Source of the DNA: an uncultured Prevotella sp.
Lineage (GTDB): Bacteria > Bacteroidota > Bacteroidia > Bacteroidales > Bacteroidaceae
Direction: 5' to 3'
DNA length: 26,039 nucleotides
Assembly: GCA_947095945.1 (NCBI GenBank)
Contig: CAMUQM010000007.1
Location: 1 to 26,039 of the forward strand
Position 1 is the stretch's first letter. Each line of letters begins with the position of its first letter. A program made the position numbers and the translations under genes. The notes beneath the pieces were generated by a model. It saw nothing but the letters and a program-made list of their open reading frames with translations. It was not told the DNA's origin and did no database searches. Of the stretch, positions 7,784 to 15,200 are shown piece by piece.

Positions 7784-8938
7784 TTACAGCAAGCTTGCAA
7801 TCTCTTGCTCAAGATTCTGAATCTGTGAAGGATTCTTCACGATGTTATTACCACGATCAATAAGGTAAATGATAGGGAAAGACTGTGCTGGAGCTGTATA
7901 CGCTCTACTGATGCCTGTGTCGTCATAAACATTAATCCAAGGCAGATTAGCGACCTGTTCCTTCCAGAAATGGGCATTATCATCTAATGAAACCATGTAG
8001 ATTTCGAAACCGCGGTCACGATACTTATTATAAAGTTCACGCAACTGCATAATGTATTCAGTAGAACCCTTTGCGGCAAAGACATGGAAGTCGAGTAAGA
8101 CAACCTTACCTTTCAAATCAGTAAGATGACGTTCTATGCCTTTGTTGTCACGCAATGGAAGGTCAACTACACCCAATTCCTTTGCTTCCAACTCTACTGG
8201 CTGATTCTGTGCTTTCACAATACGCTCGTCCTTCATACCCTTAATGGTGATATTATGGAGGTTTTGTGTACGTTCTGCCCCCGGATAATAAGTGTCCCAA
8301 CTCGTTGCTACTGCACCAAATACTTTATTATCAGCCATGTCTCTGGATGGATCAAATATTAAATGTGCCTGATTACCAATGACAATATACTGGAACAAAG
8401 CAAAGTAGCTATAAGCACGCATTGGCTCCTTAAAGATATAGTTGCGTGATACATCCTGCTTATAGTCGCTCATCAAGACGGTGATAATTGAGTCAGCAAG
8501 GTCTGGACGTTCTGCAAGGATAGACTGGCAACGTGCCTGTAAGTTAATCTGCTTCAGTGCTAACTCCTTAATTTTCTCATTCTCATAAGAACCTGTCACC
8601 GTGTAATCGGTAGCCATTTGTGGATAAGTAGCCTTTACATCAACAGTCTCAGTAGAGTCGATACCGATGTTGATAATCTGCCCAGCAATGCGAAGACGAT
8701 AGAACTCGGGGTTGTCAACCTTATCACTTGAGAACGAAAAAGTGCCCTTTTCATCGAGTTTTACTGAGTCAACAGTAGAGAATCCGTTGAGACCGTTATG
8801 CTCAAAGTAGAGCAAAGAATCCTTAGCATTAGCAATAGAACCTGTCACGTGGAACTTCTCTCCTGCACAACTTGCCAATGCAGCGAGTCCAACAACAGCA
8901 AAGCCCGCAGCCAAAATGTTACCGATTTTATGCTTCAT
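7784..8938 (-). CDS. DUF4369/thioredoxin-fold lipoprotein lacking the CxxC motif
   Basis: The 384-residue product has a lipoprotein signal peptide with lipobox L-A-S-C (Cys24), so it should be membrane anchored on the periplasmic side. Residues about 27-130 look like the DUF4369 beta domain common in Bacteroidota thiol-disulfide proteins. A helical linker follows, and then an AhpC/TSA-thioredoxin fold from about residue 245. The fold is recognisable from K-G-K-V-V-L-L-D-F-H and the cis-Pro segment S-F-P-I-I-Y-L-I-D. Where related proteins have W-C-x-x-C, this one reads A288-A-K-G-S292, so no redox cysteine remains in the domain; the only other Cys is in the linker. A reductase or peroxidase role is therefore unlikely, and a binding or structural role is more likely (inference). 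The promoter is at 8977-9007, leaving a leader of about 30 nt. Confidence 0.88.
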   Translation of the reverse strand: MKHKIGNILAAGFAVVGLAALASCAGEKFHVTGSIANAKDSLLYFEHNGLNGFSTVDSVKLDEKGTFSFSSDKVDNPEFYRLRIAGQIINIGIDSTETVDVKATYPQMATDYTVTGSYENEKIKELALKQINLQARCQSILAERPDLADSIITVLMSDYKQDVSRNYIFKEPMRAYSYFALFQYIVIGNQAHLIFDPSRDMADNKVFGAVATSWDTYYPGAERTQNLHNITIKGMKDERIVKAQNQPVELEAKELGVVDLPLRDNKGIERHLTDLKGKVVLLDFHVFAAKGSTEYIMQLRELYNKYRDRGFEIYMVSLDDNAHFWKEQVANLPWINVYDDTGISRAYTAPAQSFPIIYLIDRGNNIVKNPSQIQNLEQEIASLL

Positions 8939-8976
8939 TGTTTAATAGATATTACGTTTTTGATTTATGTTTCGTG

Positions 8977-9007
8977 CAAAGGTAACGTAAATTGATAAAA
9001 CTGCAAA
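8977..9007 (-). promoter_or_regulatory. Promoter of the thioredoxin-fold lipoprotein gene
   Basis: On the minus strand, TACCTTTG (complement of CAAAGGTA, 8977-8984) matches TAnnTTTG. TTTG (complement of CAAA, 9004-9007) lies exactly 19 nt upstream. Transcription should start near 8970, about 32 nt before the ATG at 8938. Confidence 0.75.
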
Positions 9008-9160
9008 GCAAATAACGTCAAATATTATCAAATTCATAATACTAACCTAATACGCTGTTCATCCATTAAAAAGATAATGCATTAACCACAAACAGACATT
9101 TTTGAACATCATTTTAAGGCTTCCTACACCTTTCGTAAATATCCTTATGCAGTACAAGAA

Positions 9161-9262
9161 ACGACACACAATAAATTATTTTCACGACAAAAAATATTTT
9201 TCTTCACGACAATAAATATTTTTCTTCATGAAAAGAAATATTTTTTTTCATGAAAATAATTC
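9161..9262. repeat. 22-bp AT-rich tandem repeat array, locus A
   Basis: Units start at 9183, 9205, 9227 and 9249 (the last partial), spaced exactly 22 bp. A degenerate unit precedes them at about 9161. Each unit begins CACGAC or CATGAA and carries a central AAATATTT followed by a T-rich tail. The unit joints form TTTTCATGAAAA, so two palindromic centres alternate every 11 bp, close to one helical turn. A second array of the same family is at 24611-24691. Confidence 0.85.
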
Positions 9263-9381
9263 GGGAAAAATCGATATATAAGTATTAAGTTGGTGATAAA
9301 TTAAATGATATATAACGATCCTTTAAAGATTAATTAGGCTTCAAATAAAGTGATAATAGTCTATTTTATGTTATAAACAAT

Positions 9382-9423
9382 TCTTCCCCTATTGGTTAAT
9401 CTTTAGAAACCAATAGGGGAAGA
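9382..9423 (-). terminator. Terminator of the NADH dehydrogenase gene
   Basis: A 16-bp perfect inverted repeat (TCTTCCCCTATTGGTT at 9382-9397, its complement at 9408-9423) has a 10-nt loop and lies 38 nt after the minus-strand stop codon at 9461. The sequence after it on the minus strand, AATTGTTTAT, is only moderately T-rich, so mRNA 3'-end protection is also possible. Confidence 0.75.
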
Positions 9424-9460
9424 GTAAAGAGATTATTCGCTGATATAAGGAAGAACGTAT

Positions 9461-10732
9461 TTATTTCGCCTTCAAAATCAAACGAAGACTCTGCTTATAA
9501 TTAATATAATTCCAAATCCAGTTGAGTAGTATAAACGTCTTGTTCTTTACACCAAGGATAGAACGGAGGTGAACAACGAGCCACAATGCCCAAGCAGGAA
9601 AGCCACCAAACTTCTTTCCTGAGATTTCTGCAACAGCGTGGTTACGTCCAATTGTGGCCATTACACCGAGGTTTTTATATTTAAAAGGCTTTTGCTCTTT
9701 ACCTTTATATATGGCTTTGAAGTTCTTTGCAACGGTCTTTGCCTGCTGCATTGCTACCTGTGCTAACTGCGGATGACCGAGTGGGTATTCCTTATCGCCC
9801 TCTACAAGGCTTAGATCTCCGATAGCATAGATATCTTTTACACCTTTCACACGACAAAAACGGTCGGTAAGGAATCTACCTGCGTGACCGATACTTTCTG
9901 CAGGGAAGCCCTCTATCGTGTTTGCACAAATGCCACTTACCCAAATAACTGTCTGCGAAGGAATCTCTAAGCCTGCACTTGTTTTCAATATTCCATCCTT
10001 ATATTCAGTAGCAAATTGCGGTTGACGAATATGCACGTGCAGGTCTTTTAGATTGCGTTCTGCTCGCTTTGACGAAATAGGGTCCATACCTGCAAGAAGG
10101 CGGTCGCCTGCATTCACAAGATAGATGTGCATTTGTGAAGAATCAAGGTCAGGATAATCACGTGCTATGATATGCTTCTTCATTTCAGCCACAGCACCAG
10201 CAATCTCTACGCCCGATGCACCACCTCCTACAACGACAATATTCATCAAGGCTTGTTTGCGTACAGGATCTTCCTCTGTCAAAGCGAGTTCAAGATTATT
10301 CAGGATAGTGTTACGGAGTCTCATAGCCTCACTGACCGATTTCATCGGGAGTGTAGTAGCCTCGATATCTTTATTTCCGAAGAAGTTTGTCTTTGCACCA
10401 AATGCTAATACAAGATAATCGTATTCTATCTCGCCCACTGTCGTGTTGATAGTCTTTTTTGCCGAATTCACCGACTTTACCTCTGCCATTCGGAAGAAAA
10501 AGTCCTTACGTCCTTGGAAAAGACGACGGAAAGGAAAGGAGATACTGCTTGGTTCAAGACCACCCGAAGCAATCTGATAAATCAATGGAGGAAATTGGTG
10601 ATAATTGTTTTTATCAACCAAAACAACTTGGTAATCATCGCCTGTCAATTTGAAAGCTAATTCCAAGCCTCCAAGTCCACCGCCAACGATGACAATTCTC
10701 TTTTTGTCTGTACGTTCAATGTTTGCTTTCAT
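9461..10732 (-). CDS. ndh: Type II NADH:quinone oxidoreductase (NAD(P)/FAD-dependent)
   Basis: NDH-2 enzymes pass electrons from NADH to quinone without proton pumping. They are peripheral proteins on the cytoplasmic face of the inner membrane. The 423-residue product has the N-terminal FAD Rossmann motif G17-x-G19-x-x-G22 in R-I-V-I-V-G-G-G-L-G-G-L-E and the NADH motif G169-G-G-A-S-G174-V-E. It also has the Y-A-I-G-D FAD segment followed by the quinone-side A-Q-V-A-M-Q-Q-A block. The C-terminal tail is hydrophobic and basic (W-I-W-N-Y-I-N-Y-K ... L-R-L-I-L-K-A-K) and suits membrane attachment. No promoter motif is visible in the 109-nt gap after the M16 peptidase gene, so read-through from that gene is plausible. 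The gene symbol is by family only. Confidence 0.9.
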   Translation of the reverse strand: MKANIERTDKKRIVIVGGGLGGLELAFKLTGDDYQVVLVDKNNYHQFPPLIYQIASGGLEPSSISFPFRRLFQGRKDFFFRMAEVKSVNSAKKTINTTVGEIEYDYLVLAFGAKTNFFGNKDIEATTLPMKSVSEAMRLRNTILNNLELALTEEDPVRKQALMNIVVVGGGASGVEIAGAVAEMKKHIIARDYPDLDSSQMHIYLVNAGDRLLAGMDPISSKRAERNLKDLHVHIRQPQFATEYKDGILKTSAGLEIPSQTVIWVSGICANTIEGFPAESIGHAGRFLTDRFCRVKGVKDIYAIGDLSLVEGDKEYPLGHPQLAQVAMQQAKTVAKNFKAIYKGKEQKPFKYKNLGVMATIGRNHAVAEISGKKFGGFPAWALWLVVHLRSILGVKNKTFILLNWIWNYINYKQSLRLILKAK

Positions 10733-10817
10733 TATCCTACAATCTTTATTATTTGTTATCTTTTTCTATGTCTATTCCTGTTGATTTTTACAGAAATAAT
10801 CGTGCCAAAAGCACTTG

Positions 10818-10851
10818 TTACGTAGGTAAAAATAATATTATTTATACGTAA
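10818..10851. repeat. Inverted repeat over the M16 peptidase stop codon
   Basis: TTACGTA (10818-10824) pairs with TACGTAA (10845-10851), and the loop contains the palindrome AAATAATATTATTT. The stop codon of the minus-strand peptidase gene (10842-10844) lies inside. It could be an attenuating or mRNA-processing hairpin between the peptidase and NADH dehydrogenase genes; there is no T-run. Confidence 0.45.
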
Positions 10852-12083
10852 ATCAACTTTGTTAGTCGTTCTTCTGGGAAGAGTTCTCGTGCAACAGCTT
10901 GTACCTCTTCAGCCGTAATGGCATCAATGTTATGATAAAGTGCGGTGATATCCTTCTTCCAACCATAGTGAAGGAAGCCCTTACCAAAGTCTAAAGCAAG
11001 GTTTTCTCGGTTGTCACAAGCGATACCAATCTGCCCTTTTATCTGCTGTTTAGCTATTGACAGTTCGTCTGCCGTCAATGGATCAGACATAAACCGGTCA
11101 AGTTCAGCACGGACAAGGCGCATACATTCGTCCAAGTCATCGGCATCACAACCAAAATAAATAGCCCAAATGCCTGTTGAAGAGTAGCTTACCATAGAAC
11201 TATCAACCGTATAGACGAGTCCTCGACGTTCGCGTAGCGCAAGGTTGAGGCGAGCACTCATGCCCGGTCCGCCTAAGATGTTGTTCAGTAGATAGAGTGC
11301 CATACGTCGTTTGTCGTGGATGCTATAAGCACGATTACCAATCATTACATGAGCCTGATGGGTTTGCTTGTCTATCTTAGCCATCTGAGGCTGATATTCA
11401 CTCAATGCAGGAAGTGCAATTCCTGTAGGCTTTTCTGTTTCACCCTTTGACTTTACCTTCGAACCATTTTCTTTCTCTAAAAGCCTAAGCAAATGATCAA
11501 AATCAATGTCGCCATAGGCAAAAAACACCGAATTCATCGGTTGATAGTGCTTTTGTGTGAAGCGAAGTGCATCTTCAGTAGTGAACTTTCTGACACGTTC
11601 TGCCGTACCAAGAATACTATGCCCTAAAGGGTGTCCACGGAAGAGGATGTTTTCAAACTCGTCATAAATCAACTCTGCAGGGCTATCATTATAGGATTCT
11701 ATTTCGTCACAGATAACTTCCACCTCCTTGTTAATTTCCTTTTGAGGGTAGACACTATGGAAAACGATGTCTGTAAGAAGGTCTATCGCTCGTGGGAGAT
11801 GGTCCTTCAAAATTGCGGAGTAATAAACAGTATCAGTCTTAGTCGTAAAGGCATTGAGGTCGCCTCCCACTTGTTCGAGACAGTGGATGACGTCTATTGC
11901 CTTGCGGCGAGTGGTGCCTTTAAAAGTAACATGCTCACAGAAATGAGCTATCCCCTCCTCATTAGGCAGCTCATTGGCAGTCCCGACGTTGAGTTGATAG
12001 CCACAATAGACCACTGGTGAGGTCGCTGGAAGGGCTATGATGCGTAGTCCATTTTCCAAGACTGCTGTTTGGTAACTTGTCAT
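10842..12083 (-). CDS. M16B family zinc metallopeptidase (PqqL/MPP-beta-like)
   Basis: The 413-residue protein shows the inverted zinc motif H47-F-C-E50-H51 in G-I-A-H-F-C-E-H-V-T-F-K-G-T. Glu127 in V-I-C-D-E-I-E follows at the family spacing H-x-x-E-H-(75)-E, giving a complete zinc site. The second half (about residues 205-400) is the non-catalytic M16 C domain with L-N-N-I-L-G-G-P-G-M-S-A-R-L. There is no signal peptide, so it is probably cytoplasmic, like single-domain-pair M16B peptidases that degrade or process small peptides; the substrate is unknown. I place the start at the ATG at 12083. The longer frame to 12092 begins with TTG, which is part of the promoter box TAATTTTG. The gene diverges from the sugar kinase gene. 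Confidence 0.92.
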   Translation of the reverse strand: MTSYQTAVLENGLRIIALPATSPVVYCGYQLNVGTANELPNEEGIAHFCEHVTFKGTTRRKAIDVIHCLEQVGGDLNAFTTKTDTVYYSAILKDHLPRAIDLLTDIVFHSVYPQKEINKEVEVICDEIESYNDSPAELIYDEFENILFRGHPLGHSILGTAERVRKFTTEDALRFTQKHYQPMNSVFFAYGDIDFDHLLRLLEKENGSKVKSKGETEKPTGIALPALSEYQPQMAKIDKQTHQAHVMIGNRAYSIHDKRRMALYLLNNILGGPGMSARLNLALRERRGLVYTVDSSMVSYSSTGIWAIYFGCDADDLDECMRLVRAELDRFMSDPLTADELSIAKQQIKGQIGIACDNRENLALDFGKGFLHYGWKKDITALYHNIDAITAEEVQAVARELFPEERLTKLIYV

Positions 12084-12089
12084 AAGGTG

Positions 12090-12097
12090 CAAAATTA
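12090..12097 (-). promoter_or_regulatory. Promoter -7 box of the M16 peptidase gene (possibly leaderless)
   Basis: On the minus strand TAATTTTG matches TAnnTTTG. The ATG at 12083 follows only six bases after it, so the transcript would begin at or next to the start codon. No clear -33 TTTG is visible. Confidence 0.5.
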
Positions 12098-12156
12098 AGA
12101 AAAAAGAATGAAAAGTAATAGACTTTAATGGACAAAGAAAAAAGAACCCAATTCAT

Positions 12157-12187
12157 TTTGAAATCCGCCTAAAATTCAGTATATTTG
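12157..12187 (+). promoter_or_regulatory. Promoter of the PfkB sugar kinase gene
   Basis: TTTG (12157-12160), a 19-nt spacer and TATATTTG (12180-12187) fit the Bacteroidota consensus TTTG-N19-TAnnTTTG exactly. Transcription should start near 12194, about 30 nt before the ATG at 12225. Confidence 0.8.
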
Positions 12188-12224
12188 CACAACTAAAGTA
12201 AGACACAACATAATTCACAATAAA

Positions 12225-13163
12225 ATGCGGAAAGTAATAGGTATAGGTGAAACCGTTTTAGACATCATTTTTAAAGATAATAAACCAGTTGAGGCAGTTC
12301 CGGGAGGATCTACCTTTAACGCCATTACATCGTTAGGACGTTGCGGAGTCTATGCTTCTTTTATTTCGGAAGCAGGTAACGACCATGTCGGAAAATACAT
12401 TATTGATTTCTTGAAGAACAATGGTGTGAATGCTGACAATGTTTCAACCTTCCCTGATTCTAAGTCGCCAGTATCGTTAGCTTTCCTCAATGAGAAGAAT
12501 GATGCAGAGTATATCTTCTACAAGGATCATCCACACGATCAGTTAGATTTTACTTTCCCTGATATACAGCCCGATGATATCGTACTTTTTAGTTCTTTCT
12601 ATGCGGTGAATCCGGTGATTCGTCCACAGGTAGTAGGGCTGCTCGATTATGCTCGTTCACGTGGTGCAATCATCTACTATGATGTTAATTTCCGTCCGGC
12701 ACATAAGGATGAGGTTATTAAGATTACGCCAAATCTGATTGAAAACCTCGATTATGCTGATATCGTACGCGGTAGTCACGAAGACTTTGCTACGCTATAC
12801 AAGAAGGAAGATGCCGATAAGGTTTATAATGCGGAGATATCTTTCTATTGCAAGCAGTTTATCTATACACAGGGAAGTCAGCCTGTGGAGGTGCGCAGTG
12901 GAAAGGAATTAAAGAAGTCTTATCCAGTACTTGATACTGATGTTGTCAGTACAATTGGTGCTGGTGATAACTTTAATGCGGGCTTCATCTTCGGTATGTT
13001 AAAGCATGGAATTACCCGTGCTGACCTTGAAAGAGGCTTGACAGAGGAACAATGGGATAAACTCATCAACTATGCTTTGGCGTTCTCAGCAGATTGCTGC
13101 AAGGATATCTTCAACTATGTCAGCAAGGAGTTTGGTGAGAAGATGCAAGAGGGGGCTTTATAA
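12225..13163 (+). CDS. PfkB/ribokinase-family carbohydrate kinase, fructokinase-like
   Basis: The 312-residue cytoplasmic protein is an ATP-dependent sugar kinase of the PfkB family. It starts G-I-G-E-T-V-L-D-I-I-F and has the sugar-binding P-G-G-S-T-F-N segment. Mid-protein it has Y-Y-D-V-N-F-R-P, the typical substrate-lid core. Near the C-terminus is the signature S-T-I-G-A-G-D-N-F-N-A-G-F, with Asp248 as catalytic base and Gly245-Gly247 as anion hole. The closest match by recollection is the Bacteroidota fructokinase group, but the sugar cannot be fixed from motifs. It has its own promoter and is 84 nt from the flavodiiron gene; that gap holds short AATAAGC-type repeats. Confidence 0.9.
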   Translation: MRKVIGIGETVLDIIFKDNKPVEAVPGGSTFNAITSLGRCGVYASFISEAGNDHVGKYIIDFLKNNGVNADNVSTFPDSKSPVSLAFLNEKNDAEYIFYKDHPHDQLDFTFPDIQPDDIVLFSSFYAVNPVIRPQVVGLLDYARSRGAIIYYDVNFRPAHKDEVIKITPNLIENLDYADIVRGSHEDFATLYKKEDADKVYNAEISFYCKQFIYTQGSQPVEVRSGKELKKSYPVLDTDVVSTIGAGDNFNAGFIFGMLKHGITRADLERGLTEEQWDKLINYALAFSADCCKDIFNYVSKEFGEKMQEGAL

Positions 13164-13168
13164 TTAGT

Positions 13169-13213
13169 CTTATTTGCCTAATAAGCTCAATTAGCCTAAT
13201 AAGCCCAATTAGC
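13169..13213. repeat. Short 18-bp-period GCCTAATAAGC(C/T)CAATTA repeat
   Basis: Units starting with GCCTAATAAGC begin at 13176 and 13194, with a stub at 13212, giving an 18-bp period. The left flank CTTATT (13169-13174) is the inverse of AATAAG at 13180. Related sequence, including a shared CTTATTTGCCTAATA, is found at 19297-19345. Confidence 0.65.
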
Positions 13214-13247
13214 TTTAAAAAGAAACTACATAAATTCAAAAATAAAA

Positions 13248-14438
13248 ATGATTGAAATTGCCAATAAAGTTTATTACGTAGGTGTTAACGACCGTAATAA
13301 GAACCTCTTTGAGGGATTATGGCCGCTGCCTTATGGCGTTAGCTATAACTCTTATCTTATTGATGATGAGAAGGTTTGTCTTATTGATACAGTAGAAGTA
13401 GACTTCTTTACACAGTTTATTGAGAAGCTTCGTGAGGTGTTGGGCGACCGACAGATTGATTACTTGGTTATCAACCATATGGAGCCTGATCACTCTGGAT
13501 CACTCGCTTTGCTGCGAAAATATTATCCTAACATTCAGGTTATCGGTAACAAGAAGACCTTTGACATGATGTCAGGATTCTATGGTGTCAAGGAAAATAC
13601 GTTAGAAGTTAAGAATGGCGAGGAGTTGAACTTAGGTAATCATACCTTGCAGTTCTTTATGACTCCAATGGTTCATTGGCCTGAGACGATGATGACACTT
13701 TGTAAAGGTGAAGTTACTCATCTCTTTACTGGTGATGCTTTTGGCTGCTTTGGCGCATTAAATGGCGGTTTCATCGATCAGGAGATTGATACAGATTGGT
13801 GCTGGTTGGAGATGATTCGTTACTATTCTAACATCGTTGGAAAGTATGGAACACCTGTTCAGAACGCATTGAAGAAGCTTGCTGGTATCCATATCGACTA
13901 TATCTGCTCTACTCATGGACCAGTATGGCACAAGTATGTTGACAAAGTTATCGGACTGTATGACCGTATGTCTAAGTACGAAACAGAGCCGGGTTTGGTT
14001 ATTTGCTATGGTACAATGTATGGTAACACAGAGCGTATGGCAGAACAGATTGCACGTTCAGCATCTCTCGCTGGTGTAAAGAATATCCGCCTATACAACG
14101 TTTCTAAGACCCACCACAGCTACATACTTCAGGACATTTTCCGCTTCCGTGGCTTGATTGTTGGTGCTCCTACCTATAATGCAGGACTCTATCATGAGAT
14201 GGATGTGCTCTTGCAGGAGGTTGCTAATCGCGATATCAAGAATCATCTTATCGGTTGGTTTGGTTCTTACTCATGGGCATCAAAAGCTGTTGCAGCTATC
14301 GGTGAATGGAATGAGAAGCATCTCCACTTTGAGAAGGTGGGCGAGCCAGTAGAGATGAAACAGGCACTTACTCCAGAGATTAAGGAAGAATGCAATCGCT
14401 TAGGACGCGAAATGGCAGCTAAACTCTTAGGAGAATAG
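13248..14438 (+). CDS. fprA: Class A flavodiiron protein (FprA), O2/NO reductase
   Basis: Flavodiiron proteins reduce O2 to water and/or NO to N2O in the cytoplasm of anaerobes and need a rubredoxin or similar donor. The 396-residue product has an N-terminal metallo-beta-lactamase-like domain. A full set of diiron ligands is at His77, Glu79, Asp81 (N-H-M-E-P-D-H-S-G), His143 (M-V-H-W-P-E-T-M), Asp163 (F-T-G-D-A-F) and His223 (S-T-H-G-P-V-W-H). These positions match the classical enzyme within a few residues. A flavodoxin domain runs from about residue 246, with the FMN phosphate loop Y-G-T-M-Y-G-N-T-E-R-M-A. No rubredoxin domain is fused, so this is the simple class A form. The LOG-family gene starts 12 nt after its stop and is almost certainly co-transcribed. 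Confidence 0.95.
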   Translation: MIEIANKVYYVGVNDRNKNLFEGLWPLPYGVSYNSYLIDDEKVCLIDTVEVDFFTQFIEKLREVLGDRQIDYLVINHMEPDHSGSLALLRKYYPNIQVIGNKKTFDMMSGFYGVKENTLEVKNGEELNLGNHTLQFFMTPMVHWPETMMTLCKGEVTHLFTGDAFGCFGALNGGFIDQEIDTDWCWLEMIRYYSNIVGKYGTPVQNALKKLAGIHIDYICSTHGPVWHKYVDKVIGLYDRMSKYETEPGLVICYGTMYGNTERMAEQIARSASLAGVKNIRLYNVSKTHHSYILQDIFRFRGLIVGAPTYNAGLYHEMDVLLQEVANRDIKNHLIGWFGSYSWASKAVAAIGEWNEKHLHFEKVGEPVEMKQALTPEIKEECNRLGREMAAKLLGE

Positions 14439-14450
14439 TAATAGAACAGA

Positions 14451-14969
14451 ATGAATATAGCAGTATTTTGTTCGGCAAACAATAACATTGAACCCGACTA
14501 CTTCCGTGCAGCGGAAGAGTTGGGACGATGGATTGGAGAGAATGGACACACTCTTGTCTATGGTGGAGGCAATAGCGGTTTGATGGAATGTATCGGTAAG
14601 TCGGTACATGAAGCTGGTGGACGCACTATCGGAGTTATTCCTCGTATCATGGAAGAAGGACGTAGGGTAAGTTCTTATGTTGACGTTGAAATTCCCTGTG
14701 AGAATCTCTCTGACCGCAAGGCAATCATTATGGAACGTTCTGATGAGTTCTATGCGCTTCCTGGTGGCATAGGAACAATAGACGAAGTGTTTACTGTTGC
14801 TGCTGCAGCTACTATCGGTTATCATCACAAGAAGGTAACACTTTGCAACGTAAAAGGGTTTTGGGATAGTCTTATCGCCATGCTGAAGGACCACCAACAA
14901 AAAGGTATGATACGTGGAGATTTCCACGATTATATAGAGGTTAAGGATATAGACGACTTTAATACATAA
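14451..14969 (+). CDS. LOG-family protein (TIGR00730), nucleoside 5'-monophosphate phosphoribohydrolase
   Basis: LOG enzymes hydrolyse the N-glycosidic bond of (cytokinin-type) nucleoside monophosphates, releasing base and ribose 5-phosphate. The 172-residue cytoplasmic protein has the nucleotide-fold start N-I-A-V-F-C-S-A and the loop V-Y-G-G-G-N-S-G-L-M. It also has the paired family motifs L-S-D-R-K-A-I-I-M and P104-G-G-I-G-T-I-D-E112, which carry the expected catalytic Arg and Glu. In bacteria other than plant symbionts the physiological substrate is unclear; purine nucleotide salvage or housekeeping is plausible. It is tightly linked to the flavodiiron gene, 12 nt apart. No convincing terminator follows; 14970-15200 holds the promoter of the next unit. 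Confidence 0.9.
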   Translation: MNIAVFCSANNNIEPDYFRAAEELGRWIGENGHTLVYGGGNSGLMECIGKSVHEAGGRTIGVIPRIMEEGRRVSSYVDVEIPCENLSDRKAIIMERSDEFYALPGGIGTIDEVFTVAAAATIGYHHKKVTLCNVKGFWDSLIAMLKDHQQKGMIRGDFHDYIEVKDIDDFNT

Positions 14970-15069
14970 CTATTTTTCAAAGAATTATTTTAGAGATACT
15001 TTGGAATAAATAAGGAAACAAAAGTAAACAATAGACGTATTTATTTTATATTCTTCAACATAAAATGAA

Positions 15070-15077
15070 TACTTTTG
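15070..15077 (+). promoter_or_regulatory. Promoter -7 box of the 15201 gene pair
   Basis: TACTTTTG matches TAnnTTTG; no clean TTTG is seen at the -33 position. Transcription would start near 15083, giving a leader of nearly 120 nt that includes the hairpin at 15135-15155. Confidence 0.45.
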
Positions 15078-15134
15078 TACGAAGTAAGCTGAGCTTTTAA
15101 AAGTGAAGATGTGTATCTGAAATTATATATCGTA

Positions 15135-15155
15135 TAGAACTTTATGGAAGTTCTA
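15135..15155 (+). promoter_or_regulatory. Perfect 8-bp hairpin in the leader of the 15201 gene
   Basis: TAGAACTT (15135-15142), loop TATGG, AAGTTCTA (15148-15155). It lies 45 nt before the ATG in an AT-rich leader. It may be an operator or an mRNA-stabilising stem; no T-run follows. Confidence 0.45.
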
Positions 15156-15200
15156 AAGGCATAAAGACTACACTAATAATTAATATAAATATAAAGTCAT

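Larger units (their letters stand above)
8939..9460. other. 522-nt intergenic region upstream of the lipoprotein gene
   Basis: It contains the lipoprotein promoter (8977-9007), the 22-bp tandem repeat array (about 9161-9262) and the terminator of the NADH dehydrogenase gene (9382-9423). I see nothing I can name in 9008-9160 or 9263-9380; both are very AT-rich with no credible ORF. Confidence 0.6.

Noticed and set aside
9161..9262. CRISPR array
   Set aside because: The 22-bp units follow each other directly with no unique spacers, and no cas gene is near.
11631..12020. 129-codon plus-strand frame
   Set aside because: It is antisense to the M16 peptidase gene across its zinc-binding motif; a shadow frame.
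14427..14927. 166-codon open frame on the minus strand
   Set aside because: It is fully antisense to the LOG-family gene, which has all its family motifs; the antisense product has no recognisable features.
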